DNA from: XYB1-FULL-44-23 sp964441445
Lineage (GTDB): Bacteria > Patescibacteriota > Microgenomatia > CAZETR01 > Amesbacteraceae
DNA length: 13,736 nt
Direction of reading: 5' to 3'
Assembly (NCBI GenBank): GCA_964441445.1
Contig: CAYTYO010000018.1
Coordinates: 1-13,736, forward strand
The notes beneath the pieces are model-generated. The model was not told the origin of the DNA. It worked only from the letters and a program-made list of their open reading frames with translations, and did no database searches. The position numbers and the translations under genes were made by a program. Shown piece by piece: positions 6,626-13,736 of this stretch; the stretch's first letter is position 1, and each line of letters starts with the position of its first letter.

Positions 6626-8714
6626 GAGGTAAGATTTTAATCCAAGATAAAAATTCGGGAACAAGGGTAATTGTGGCGTCAGAAATACTAGCGTTGGATT
6701 TTATGTATCTCATGGCTTCAGACTGAGGCTTGCCTATAATCGAGTGGATTAGTTCTTTCTCGTTTATCTCGGGAAGTAATTCGGTCGAAACATCGATTGC
6801 AATCGTTGTTTTCTTACCATCCGTGGTGCCGATGTTAAATTTATAATCTGGTTGTTTAAACTGCGAATATCCTTCTGGTGTAACTAAAGTTATTTGCTCA
6901 GAGACTATTTGATCCAAATCATGTCTCATAATACTCATTCCTGTAGCTTCGACTGTGAGTTGAAGAGATACACTATCAGAAACATCATCAGGTTGATGGT
7001 TGGGCTGTTCGGATATACTTTTTGAGGTTATTGTTTCTGGAATAATAATTTCATTGTCGTCGGTTTGCGATAGGAACTCCGTTTTTGCCTGTTCCGATAA
7101 CGAAGATACAAGGTCCGATCTTAATTCAGCAATATCCTGTTTCGAAACAGTTTGGACCTGACGACTAGAACCACCTGAAAACGCCGTCTCGTTTTTAGCG
7201 ACATAATCTAATGAAGAAAATGAGCCAATTTTGAATTGTGTGCCGGCGGATAAATTACTGTCTATACCAATCGAGGCTGCAGAAACTTTTACTGTAGCTT
7301 TGCCCGGCTGATAAGAATTTGGGTCAGCCGTTCCTGACGCAGAAGCTATCTCAATTGATGTATCCAATACAAATTTAAGTCCGGACGGCGAAGCTAAGAC
7401 TGTTCCGGCTGGGAATGTTCGGGGGGAAGAAGTCCCATTAACAATGGTTACTTCGCCCACGGCCTTATCACCAACGATTTTTGATCCTGTAGTCGGTTTG
7501 GATTTTTCACCTGTGGCCTTGGTCGAAACTATTTTGCCGGAAAGTAAACCGGCGGAAAAATCTGTGGCGCTGAGTGTCGAGTCAGCAGTTATTTCTAGTT
7601 TGTGTTCAAGAGCTTTTGTTGCAGGGACAATCGAAATTGTGGCACGTATTTGAAACCAAAAAAACCAGAGTGCGATACCTATAAAAATAAATAATGGAAT
7701 TATGAGAAAAACGGCTTTGAGGTGTAGATTGGGTAGTTTTACTGTAGGAAAATTAGGGAGTTTGTAAGATCGTTTTGATTTCGGTGTCGGTTCCTGGGGA
7801 ATAATTGTCTGTGATTGAGCAGTAATTGATGACTGAGCGGTAAGAGCTACGTCTGTATCTGAAAAGAAACCCAATTCGTCCGGAGAAGTGTCGTCTGAAG
7901 TTGACTTTGAAGGGGTATCTGTTTCATCCGACGTAGGAATTAGTCCTATAGATTTGGCTACCTCTTCTCCACCAGCATTGCTAATGGCTTTGATCGAAAA
8001 GTCTGGTGGCAAAATTTCAATTTTAGGAAAATGTAAAAAGGGTAATTTGTATTGAGGTGATTGCCAGGAAAAATTGAGCAATTCCTGTTTTATATCTTCC
8101 ATGTCTAATTTAGAGCTATATAAAAGGATTCGAGACGGAAGCATATTTTCATTCTGAAAACGGGACAGGCCTTCTGAGACGTCAGGGCCGATTTTTCCAC
8201 TTCTACGGACATTTTCTATGAAAGTGATTTTTCCGAGTCGGCAAAGGATTATCTCCAAATAATCCTTTTGTATACCCACCAATATCGCTGTAGGCATTAC
8301 TCCTTCGGTAAGGTGCATATGCCTAACTAGGGCTTGAGGCGTAACAACGAAACCTACAGCTTTGAGAGAAAGTTCTTTAGTTAAATTTTTAAGTAATTTA
8401 AGTTTGGGGACAACGATTTTGTCTGATAAAACCCAGTCCGAAGGTAAACCTAGAATTACCTTTTCAGGTTGGATATTTCCCGACAAGTCTATTTTTTGCG
8501 TTACTTCGGAAAGAGATTCATCGCAAGCTGCTATCAAACTTTCATCTCCGGCTCCATCCCAATTACAAATCGGTCCGATGGCTAAAACCTGAATTTTATC
8601 GTTTATTACGGCCCAAATTGAAGATTTAATTGAGTCAGAAGAAATTTCCAACGAAAAGAGATACTCTCTTTCCGACCTTACGACTGAAGTTTTTTTTAGA
8701 AATGGCAGGTGCAT
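6582..8714 (-). CDS. Bitopic membrane protein: actin-like (PilM/FtsA-type) domain fused to a baseplate-J-like extracytoplasmic region
   Basis: This is a 710-residue protein with one membrane span. Residues about 17-258 follow the strand and helix pattern of an actin-fold PilM/FtsA domain: FSLEISSDSIKSSIW, KVILGLPSDW at 85-94, AILVGIQKDYLEIILCRLGKI at about 143-163, RILLYSSKL at 195-203, and a final EEVAKSIGL. The usual nucleotide-binding Asp and Gly residues are mostly missing. An acidic Ser/Thr-rich linker (260-310) and a basic patch (KSKRSYK) lead to the membrane segment at about 334-354. Outside, about 395-510 has the baseplate J/gp47-like pattern: KATGE, KAVGEVTIVNGTS, FPAGTVLASPSGLKF, then a Gly-rich SNLSAGTQFKIG. 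The C-terminus holds a small domain with GKPQSEAMRYIKS at 661-673. Start is ATG 8712-8714, 11 bases after alaS. It may be an envelope machine scaffold, comparable in layout to a PilM-PilN fusion. Domain calls are by pattern; function is unknown. Confidence 0.8.
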   Translation of the reverse strand: MHLPFLKKTSVVRSEREYLFSLEISSDSIKSSIWAVINDKIQVLAIGPICNWDGAGDESLIAACDESLSEVTQKIDLSGNIQPEKVILGLPSDWVLSDKIVVPKLKLLKNLTKELSLKAVGFVVTPQALVRHMHLTEGVMPTAILVGIQKDYLEIILCRLGKITFIENVRRSGKIGPDVSEGLSRFQNENMLPSRILLYSSKLDMEDIKQELLNFSWQSPQYKLPFLHFPKIEILPPDFSIKAISNAGGEEVAKSIGLIPTSDETDTPSKSTSDDTSPDELGFFSDTDVALTAQSSITAQSQTIIPQEPTPKSKRSYKLPNFPTVKLPNLHLKAVFLIIPLFIFIGIALWFFWFQIRATISIVPATKALEHKLEITADSTLSATDFSAGLLSGKIVSTKATGEKSKPTTGSKIVGDKAVGEVTIVNGTSSPRTFPAGTVLASPSGLKFVLDTSIEIASASGTADPNSYQPGKATVKVSAASIGIDSNLSAGTQFKIGSFSSLDYVAKNETAFSGGSSRQVQTVSKQDIAELRSDLVSSLSEQAKTEFLSQTDDNEIIIPETITSKSISEQPNHQPDDVSDSVSLQLTVEATGMSIMRHDLDQIVSEQITLVTPEGYSQFKQPDYKFNIGTTDGKKTTIAIDVSTELLPEINEKELIHSIIGKPQSEAMRYIKSNASISDATITLVPEFLSWIKILPHVESNIRLSINPNQ

Positions 8715-8725
8715 ATATCTCTAGT

Positions 8726-10552
8726 TTATGACGGATTGTCCAATTTCGCATAGATACGTCTTATTCCAGCTCCTGCTGATTCTTCCTTTTGTATTACTAT
8801 CTTGCCAATTTTCCCTGTAGAGTTTACGTGAGGACCGCCACATAATTCTTTACTAAACCAGCTTTCCCCTGCACCTATCGTGTAGACACTGACTATTTCT
8901 GGGTATTTTTCCACGAAAAAAGCAAGTGCGCCTTCAGATAATGCCTGGGATTTGGGGATTTCCTGACGATATACTGGCAAATCTTCGGCGATTTTTTCGT
9001 TCATTATTTGCTCAATTTTTTTTATCTGTTCAGGAGTTAATTTTTCGCCGTGGGAAAAGTCAAACCTAAGTCTGTCAGCGTTAATATTGCTTCCTTTCTG
9101 TTGGACATGGTCTCCCAGAGTAAGCCTGAGTGCCTTATGAAGAAGATGCGTAGCTGTATGATATTTGGTGGTAATTTCTGACTGATCCTGAAGTCCGCCT
9201 TTAAACATACCTTTTGAAGCGGTGCGAGAAAGTTCTCTGTGTCCTGAAAAGATTTTGTCGAATTCCTGTTTGTCTAACGTCTTTCCTTTTTGTGAATAAA
9301 GTTCCTCAGTTACTTCATAAGGAAATCCGTATGTCTGGAAAAGGTTAAAAGCGTTTTCCGCGGTTAACTGATGTGAAGAGAATTTGGTAAATTCTCTCAG
9401 GCCTTTATCAAGAGAGGATGAGAACTTGGTGAGTTCCTCAGAAATTATGCCGTTAATTAGATCAAAATCACGAGAATAATCAACATATGGGGTATCGGAA
9501 TATGTAAGAAGGACGCTTTTGCAGATATTCCTGAAGTCGGAGGATGTAGCCGACTGGCCTTTAAGCTGATGCATTTTTACGGCCGCACGACGAAGTAGCC
9601 GGCGAAGGAAATAGCCTTGAGCCTTGTTTGAAGGCGTTACGCCATCAATTATTAAAAATGTGGAGGCTTTGAGATGATCTGTAATTATTCTGATATTTGA
9701 TTTATTTATTTCTTCGGAGTAACTCTTACCGCTAAAGTTTTCGACTTCGGTAATAATCGAAGAAAAAAGGTCAGTTTTAAAAATATCGGGGTCAGAATTA
9801 CATGCTGCGGCAATTCTTTCCAAACCTCCGCCAAAATCAATATTCTTTTTTACAAGTGGTTCAAATCCGTTAGCAGTTTTTTTATACGTCATAAACACAG
9901 AGTTCCCTATCTCCATGAATCGTCCACAATCACAATTTGGATGGCATTTTTGGTCTTTAAATTTTGAATTTTCATGGAATTTCAGACCCGGACCGAAATC
10001 AAAAAAAACTTCGGAGTCCGGACCACCAGGTTCACCAACAGGCATGGATTCTGGAACACCGGATCTAGACCACCAATTTTTATTAACACCGTAATGATAA
10101 ATATGATCAGAATTAATACCGATTTCTTTCCAGAGATTGGCGGCTTCATCGTCTTTGGGAATATCGGAGGTACCTTCGAAAACGGATACCCACAGATTTT
10201 CAGCCGGAAGTGTTAATTCGTGTGTCAGAAATTCGAATAACCAAGACAGTTGTTCCTTTTTAAAATAATTTCCAAGTGACCAATTTCCAAGCATTTCAAA
10301 GAAAGTGTCATGACGATTGTCTCCTACCTCATCGATATCTTGAGATCGGAAACACTTTTGGGAGTCAACAATCCTGTTACCTAAGGGGTGTGGTAGACCC
10401 AAAAGGTAGGGAATCATGGGTTGCATACCTGAACCCGTAAAAAGAGTAGAAGGATCATTTTCAGGGACCAGCGGAGCTGAAGGAACAACAGCATGTCCCC
10501 TATTCGAAAAGTAATCAAGATATTTTTGTCTAACCTGAGATCCTGTTATCAT
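8726..10552 (-). CDS. alaS: Alanyl-tRNA synthetase lacking the C-Ala domain
   Basis: AlaRS charges tRNA-Ala with alanine and removes mischarged Ser/Gly. This 608-residue form begins with the class II catalytic core: motif 2 in FRSQDIDEVGDNRHDTFFEMLGNWS (68-92) and motif 3 in GGGLERIAAA (241-250). A cysteine cluster, Cys203, Cys207 and Cys209, precedes the conserved MEIGNSVFMTY. The tRNA-recognition part contains TDHLKAS and GYFLRRLLRRA (313-323). The editing domain is complete, with HTATH (His465, His469) and CGGPH (Cys571, His575). The protein stops right after GIRRIYAKL, so the C-terminal dimerisation/tRNA-binding C-Ala domain of the usual 850-900-residue enzyme is absent. The next gene starts 11 bases later, which leaves no room for it. 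I see no frameshift, and to my recollection short AlaRS forms are common in Candidate Phyla Radiation genomes. Start is ATG 10550-10552, 21 bases after the 115-residue gene. Confidence 0.97.
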   Translation of the reverse strand: MITGSQVRQKYLDYFSNRGHAVVPSAPLVPENDPSTLFTGSGMQPMIPYLLGLPHPLGNRIVDSQKCFRSQDIDEVGDNRHDTFFEMLGNWSLGNYFKKEQLSWLFEFLTHELTLPAENLWVSVFEGTSDIPKDDEAANLWKEIGINSDHIYHYGVNKNWWSRSGVPESMPVGEPGGPDSEVFFDFGPGLKFHENSKFKDQKCHPNCDCGRFMEIGNSVFMTYKKTANGFEPLVKKNIDFGGGLERIAAACNSDPDIFKTDLFSSIITEVENFSGKSYSEEINKSNIRIITDHLKASTFLIIDGVTPSNKAQGYFLRRLLRRAAVKMHQLKGQSATSSDFRNICKSVLLTYSDTPYVDYSRDFDLINGIISEELTKFSSSLDKGLREFTKFSSHQLTAENAFNLFQTYGFPYEVTEELYSQKGKTLDKQEFDKIFSGHRELSRTASKGMFKGGLQDQSEITTKYHTATHLLHKALRLTLGDHVQQKGSNINADRLRFDFSHGEKLTPEQIKKIEQIMNEKIAEDLPVYRQEIPKSQALSEGALAFFVEKYPEIVSVYTIGAGESWFSKELCGGPHVNSTGKIGKIVIQKEESAGAGIRRIYAKLDNPS

Positions 10553-10561
10553 TCGAAGCTA

Positions 10562-10570
10562 ATTTTAACA
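10562..10570 (-). promoter_or_regulatory. Candidate extended -10 element ahead of alaS
   Basis: In the 21-base gap before alaS the minus strand reads TGTTAAAAT, matching an extended -10 box (TGn followed by TAAAAT, one mismatch to TATAAT). It ends nine bases before the ATG, so a transcript from it would be almost leaderless. No convincing -35 box is present, though extended -10 promoters can work without one. In AT-rich spacers such matches arise by chance, so this is weak. Confidence 0.2.
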
Positions 10571-10573
10571 CGA

Positions 10574-10921
10574 TCAAGACGCGCGAAGAGGAAGTCCTGA
10601 CCGACGGAAAAAACGCTTGTGAAATTTATCTTGTTTTGAATTCTCCGAAGCAACGATTAATTTATCTGGAGTGTCTTCGATTATTTCATCCTGTGTTTCT
10701 TTTACCAGATCCTTTACTTGGGCGAAAAATGAGTTTACTGCGACTAATGGTCTCACTGCCGTTTGAGACATGGTTTCCGTATTGTCAAGAATGCGATTAA
10801 GCTTTTTGAGTGTGAACCTAAAATCGTGAAGTATTTGGAAAATCTGAATGCCAAGTACAGAGACCATTATGGTTAAGCTTGTAATTACGACGGTTAACAA
10901 AAGTTGAATAAAAAGATTCAT
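10574..10921 (-). CDS. Small membrane-anchored protein, function unknown
   Basis: This is a 115-residue protein with an N-terminal membrane span (about 5-29, LLLTVVITSLTIMVSVLGIQI). A predicted helical, heptad-like stretch follows (HDFRFTLKKLNRILDNTETMSQTAVRPL), then a second amphipathic part (NSFFAQVKDLVKETQDEI) and a basic tail (KFHKRFFRRSG). The layout resembles small DUF948-like proteins, with one anchor followed by coiled coil on the cytoplasmic side. I seem to recall similar proteins in Candidate Phyla Radiation genomes, but cannot name a family with certainty. It starts at ATG 10919-10921, 18 bases after the rodZ-like stop, and its TGA lies 21 bases before alaS. Co-transcription with the division and shape genes upstream suggests an envelope role, but this is only context. 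Confidence 0.75.
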   Translation of the reverse strand: MNLFIQLLLTVVITSLTIMVSVLGIQIFQILHDFRFTLKKLNRILDNTETMSQTAVRPLVAVNSFFAQVKDLVKETQDEIIEDTPDKLIVASENSKQDKFHKRFFRRSGLPLRAS

Positions 10922-10939
10922 TGATGAAGGTTAACTTGT

Positions 10940-11581
10940 TTAAGGCTCAGTTGTCAAGAAAACTTGACGAATTATTTTTGTTGTTTTTCCTGATTTTCCC
11001 CTGGCTTCAACAACAATCACGTTTTGGCCGTTATGTAATTGAAGACGAACGAAGAACTCTCCCCCTTTGTCTAAGGATACTAATTGGTCGTTTACAAAAA
11101 TTGTCGCCTCGGGATTTGTTTTACCCTCAATTTCAACGGATGGATCAGTGACGGTGATATTGGTTTGAGGTGAATCGACTGAAAGATACGGCGGCCCTTT
11201 TAAAAGCCAAAATTGATAAGCGACGTAACTTCCAAATAGAGTGAAAACCAAGACCACGAAGGCTATTACCGTTGATTTAGGCGTCCAGAAACTGTTTTTA
11301 CCAACAGGGTCCACTATTCCCCGAGGAACTATCTGACCTTGTTCGTTTTCGATAAAATCTCGTCTGAAAATTGCTAAAACCTGATCCGAATTCAAGCCTA
11401 AATGCTGCGAGTAGTTTCTAATGAAGCCTTTTGCAACAGTAGCGTTAGGAAGTTGGCCAAAATCATCAGCCTCAAGTAATTTGAGAAAATTAACTCTGAT
11501 TTTGGTATTTTTAGCAACTGCTTCTAATTCTAGATTTTGTGCTAATCGAGAATCTTGGAGAACCTGACCCGTTGTTTTCAT
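10940..11581 (-). CDS. RodZ-like protein: N-terminal HTH, one membrane span, extracytoplasmic Ig-like domain
   Basis: This is a 213-residue protein of the RodZ/YmfM type. Residues about 3-73 are the HTH_25 domain: TGQVLQDSRLAQNLELEAVAKNTKI, then FLKLLEADDFGQLPNATVAKGFIRNYSQHLGL. In RodZ this domain binds the actin MreB and not primarily DNA. A membrane span lies at about 104-124. The outside part (131-213) has the pattern of a small Ig-like fold of the glucodextranase-B type: VEIEGKTNPEATIFVNDQLVSLDKGGEFFVRLQL, then GQNVIVVEARGKSGKT. It is shorter than E. coli RodZ (337 residues). The ATG at 11579-11581 shares four bases (ATGA) with the ftsK stop, pointing to coupled translation. The FtsK-RodZ neighbourhood fits a division and shape role. 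No mreB is in the window, so the MreB link is inferred from the family. Confidence 0.88.
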   Translation of the reverse strand: MKTTGQVLQDSRLAQNLELEAVAKNTKIRVNFLKLLEADDFGQLPNATVAKGFIRNYSQHLGLNSDQVLAIFRRDFIENEQGQIVPRGIVDPVGKNSFWTPKSTVIAFVVLVFTLFGSYVAYQFWLLKGPPYLSVDSPQTNITVTDPSVEIEGKTNPEATIFVNDQLVSLDKGGEFFVRLQLHNGQNVIVVEARGKSGKTTKIIRQVFLTTEP

Positions 11582-13734
11582 ATTTCTGCGGGCGGATTTT
11601 CGGACACGCTCAAGGGCATATCTCTAATCAGAATTTCTCTGGGCTTGGAGCCTTCGCCCGGGCCAACAAAACCAGCCTGTTGTAATTCGTCTAATATGCG
11701 GGCTGCTCTGGCATATCCGACACTCAGTTTGCGTTGTAAAAACGAAGCCGAGGCGTTTTCATGCTGCAGTATTAATCGAAGGGCTTCTTCAAAAAGAGTG
11801 TCCCGTTCACCGCCGCTGGGAGAGATAAAGGAAGAACCTTTCCCACCTCGACGATTTGTGTTTGCCGGCATAGAAGTAATTTCTTCGGTGTAGTTTGGAG
11901 TAATTCCTTGTTTTTTTAAATAGTCGATAAGTTGGCGAATTTCCTTGTCGGAAACAAATGAAGCCTGAATACGGGTCGGCTTGGCCGCATCAGGGGGTAC
12001 ATAAAGCATGTCTCCTCGACCCAATAATTTTTCGGCTCCGGGAGAGTCAATAATTACCCGGGAATCGATCATGCTCGAGACAGCAAAGGCAATTCTGGAA
12101 GGGATGTTTGCTTTGATGAGACCGGTGATAATATCCACGGATGGTCTTTGGGTGGCAATCACCAAGTGAATACCTGTGGCTCTGGCCATTTGCGCAATAC
12201 GCGTAATTGCATCTTCAACCTCAACTGGTGCAAACAGCATAATATCGGCGAGTTCGTCAATAAATATGACAATGTAAGGCAAGGCCTGAAAACCAGAGAG
12301 TTCATTGTATCCTTCAAGATTTCTCACACCAACTTCTGAAAAGAGTTTGTAACGTCTTTCCATCTCGGCCATAGCCCAGTTGAGTGCAGACAAAACTTTT
12401 TCCGGTTCGACAATTACCGGAGCTATCAGGTGTGGAATACCGTTGTATCCAGTGAGCTCTACGCGTTTCGGATCGACCATAATTAAGTTGACTTCCTGTG
12501 GGCTGCAGCGGAAAAGTAATGACGCAATAAAGTCATTGATCAGGACTGATTTACCGGAACCTGTCTGACCGGCAATTAAAATGTGTGGCATTCGGCTGAT
12601 ATCCGCAATAATTGCATTTCCGGAGACATCCAAGCCCATTGCCACAGCTAATTTGCTTTTGTGGTGTTTCATTTTGTCATCTTCGAGAATTCTTCTTAAA
12701 CTCACAAATTCAGGTGCACGATTGGGAAGTTCTATGCCGACAAGAGAGCGGCCAGGAATTGGTGCTTCAATACGAATTTGGCCGGTCGGAGCTGCTAGGG
12801 CAAGAGCCAGGTCGTTTGAAAGGGCGTTTATTTTGCTTAATTTGGTACCTATGGCAACTTCTAACGCGTACTGAGTTACTGCCGGACCACCATTTACTTC
12901 TTTAACTTTAGCTGTTATTCCAAAGGCATTAAGGGTCTGTTCAATTGTATCTGCATTTGTTTTGACATTGCCACGATCAGCTTTACCCGAAATATTCTCT
13001 GACAAAAGCGAGAGCGGTGGATAATGCCAAGGAGAATTAGTAGCTGCATGAGGAGGCTGGAAAGTTGGCTGGCCGGGAAGATGGGTATCCCCGGAGGAAG
13101 TTTTTGCGGAACTATTTTTAGCGGGATTGGAAGTTTTGTCTGTGATCATGGTGGGTTTAATTTCAGCCGTTGGTAGCTGTTTATCGGCAGCTGAAATTCC
13201 CGACATTTTTATGACTTGCCCTGTTTCCAATTGATTTTTCTTTGACAGCGGGTTGGATATATTGAGTTTGGCAAAAAAGTTCAGCAAATCCTCAAAAGCA
13301 ATGTTTAACATTATGATCACTCCCACAGCTAACATAGTTACCAAGAAAAGATATGCTCCGGGAATCGATAAAAATAAACTAGAATTTATCCAAAGTTTTT
13401 TGCCAAGTTCACCGGAATGAAAAATTCCGGTTAAGGCAGAAATAATCACTATACTGCCCATAAAAACGTGTACTTTTCCCAAAGAAGATTTAATTTTGGT
13501 AATCATTAGTCCGCCAATGATTAACGGAAAAGGAACAAAAAGCGACGCCACCAGTCCAAACTGATCCAAGATGTAAGTGTTTATTCGTGATAAAAGAATT
13601 CCCTGCCTAATAAACGATATCCAAACTATACCTGCCAGGAAAAAAAGCAGTATTGAAGATATGGAATAGATGGTATTCTGTTTGAGCTTGAATTTGAAGT
13701 TCTTCCGCCCCAGAAATGACCTTTTTCGAGCCAT
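11578..13734 (-). CDS. ftsK: DNA translocase FtsK/SpoIIIE
   Basis: FtsK is a septum-located motor that pumps chromosomal DNA and assists segregation during division. This 718-residue form begins with a basic stretch and about four membrane spans (roughly 22-42, 60-78, 88-104, 118-143). A short, poorly ordered Ser/Thr/Pro/Lys-rich linker (about 160-235) follows, much shorter than in E. coli. The motor's alpha/beta part runs from about 238 to 600: IEAPIPGRSLVGIELPN (322-338), Walker A GQTGSGKS (389-396), DPKRVEL (421-427), Walker B IVIFIDELAD (488-497) and ATQRPS (527-532). The C-terminal winged-helix gamma domain is complete at about 645-703 (FLQRKLSVGYARAARILDEL, GSKPREIL), so sequence-directed translocation is likely. 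The ATG at 13732-13734 lies two bases from the window edge, so an upstream start cannot be excluded, though MARKRS is a natural N-terminus. The TGA stop overlaps the rodZ-like start. Confidence 0.97.
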   Translation of the reverse strand: MARKRSFLGRKNFKFKLKQNTIYSISSILLFFLAGIVWISFIRQGILLSRINTYILDQFGLVASLFVPFPLIIGGLMITKIKSSLGKVHVFMGSIVIISALTGIFHSGELGKKLWINSSLFLSIPGAYLFLVTMLAVGVIIMLNIAFEDLLNFFAKLNISNPLSKKNQLETGQVIKMSGISAADKQLPTAEIKPTMITDKTSNPAKNSSAKTSSGDTHLPGQPTFQPPHAATNSPWHYPPLSLLSENISGKADRGNVKTNADTIEQTLNAFGITAKVKEVNGGPAVTQYALEVAIGTKLSKINALSNDLALALAAPTGQIRIEAPIPGRSLVGIELPNRAPEFVSLRRILEDDKMKHHKSKLAVAMGLDVSGNAIIADISRMPHILIAGQTGSGKSVLINDFIASLLFRCSPQEVNLIMVDPKRVELTGYNGIPHLIAPVIVEPEKVLSALNWAMAEMERRYKLFSEVGVRNLEGYNELSGFQALPYIVIFIDELADIMLFAPVEVEDAITRIAQMARATGIHLVIATQRPSVDIITGLIKANIPSRIAFAVSSMIDSRVIIDSPGAEKLLGRGDMLYVPPDAAKPTRIQASFVSDKEIRQLIDYLKKQGITPNYTEEITSMPANTNRRGGKGSSFISPSGGERDTLFEEALRLILQHENASASFLQRKLSVGYARAARILDELQQAGFVGPGEGSKPREILIRDMPLSVSENPPAEI

Positions 13735-13736
13735 GT

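Noticed and set aside
6626..6664. Longer sortase beginning at a TTG codon at 6664
   Set aside because: It would add 13 residues without a recognisable signal, extend the overlap with the upstream gene to 83 bases and use a rarer start; the ATG at 6625 already keeps the whole membrane anchor and catalytic domain.
6582..8714. A phage or contractile injection remnant, because of the baseplate-J-like region
   Set aside because: No tail, sheath, tube, spike or other baseplate genes are nearby, the region sits behind a membrane span, and the neighbours are housekeeping genes in a compact operon.
8715..8725. A lost frame that could restore the missing C-terminal part of AlaRS
   Set aside because: Only 11 bases separate the alaS stop from the next gene, whose protein is unrelated to C-Ala; no frameshift scar is visible.
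12581..12905. Two overlapping plus-strand frames of 97 residues opposite ftsK
   Set aside because: Both are antisense to the conserved FtsK motor region and overlap each other, as expected of chance frames.
1..13736. Use of an alternative genetic code (UGA as glycine) as in some Candidate Phyla Radiation groups
   Set aside because: TGA ends ftsK, the 115-residue gene and mltG at the expected protein ends, and no conserved frame continues through an internal TGA.

Overview
The window looks like a piece of chromosome from a Candidate Phyla Radiation (Patescibacteria) bacterium, most likely of the Microgenomates group. That placement is inferred from several traits together: an alanyl-tRNA synthetase that ends after its editing domain, a membrane protein joining an actin-like (PilM/FtsA-type) domain to a baseplate-J-like domain, a short HTH-membrane-Ig RodZ-like protein, very tight gene packing and moderate-to-low GC. 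TAA, TAG and TGA are all used as stops (TGA ends ftsK, the 115-residue gene and mltG), so the code is the standard bacterial one and not the UGA=Gly code of Gracilibacteria/Absconditabacteria.

Every gene I can support is on the minus strand, so transcription runs from high to low coordinates. In that order: ftsK (11578-13734), rodZ-like (10940-11581, sharing an ATGA with ftsK), a 115-residue membrane-anchored protein (10574-10921), alaS (8726-10552), the actin-like/baseplate-J-like membrane protein (6582-8714), a sortase (5909-6625, overlapping the previous gene), ruvX (5489-5881), a 66-residue zinc-ribbon protein (5278-5478) and mltG (4265-5272). An 86-base gap holding two terminator-like hairpins follows. 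Then come rpoB (831-4178) and the first 271 codons of rpoC (815 to the left edge). There are no tRNAs, rRNAs, CRISPR arrays, insertion sequences or plus-strand genes that I can support, and no gene-free stretch longer than 86 bases.

Functionally, the upstream block is mostly about the envelope and division. FtsK moves DNA through the septum, the RodZ-like protein links a cytoplasmic HTH domain to the outside, MltG cuts nascent glycan strands, and the sortase attaches proteins to the surface. AlaRS (translation) and RuvX (RNase H-fold nuclease, rRNA maturation) are mixed in. The alaS...ruvX-small gene-mltG order resembles the Firmicutes alaS-yrzL-ruvX-yrzB-mltG cluster, here with an extra envelope module (actin-like/baseplate-J-like protein plus sortase) between alaS and ruvX. 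The second block is the core RNA polymerase operon rpoBC, without the ribosomal protein genes that usually precede it.

The most interesting item is the 710-residue protein: a cytoplasmic actin-like domain with degraded nucleotide-binding motifs, one membrane span and an extracytoplasmic baseplate-J-like region, coupled to a sortase. Other points are a RuvX whose third catalytic acidic residue is replaced by His, the loss of the C-Ala domain of AlaRS, a rifampicin pocket with several substitutions, and the lack of Shine-Dalgarno sequences at every visible start.
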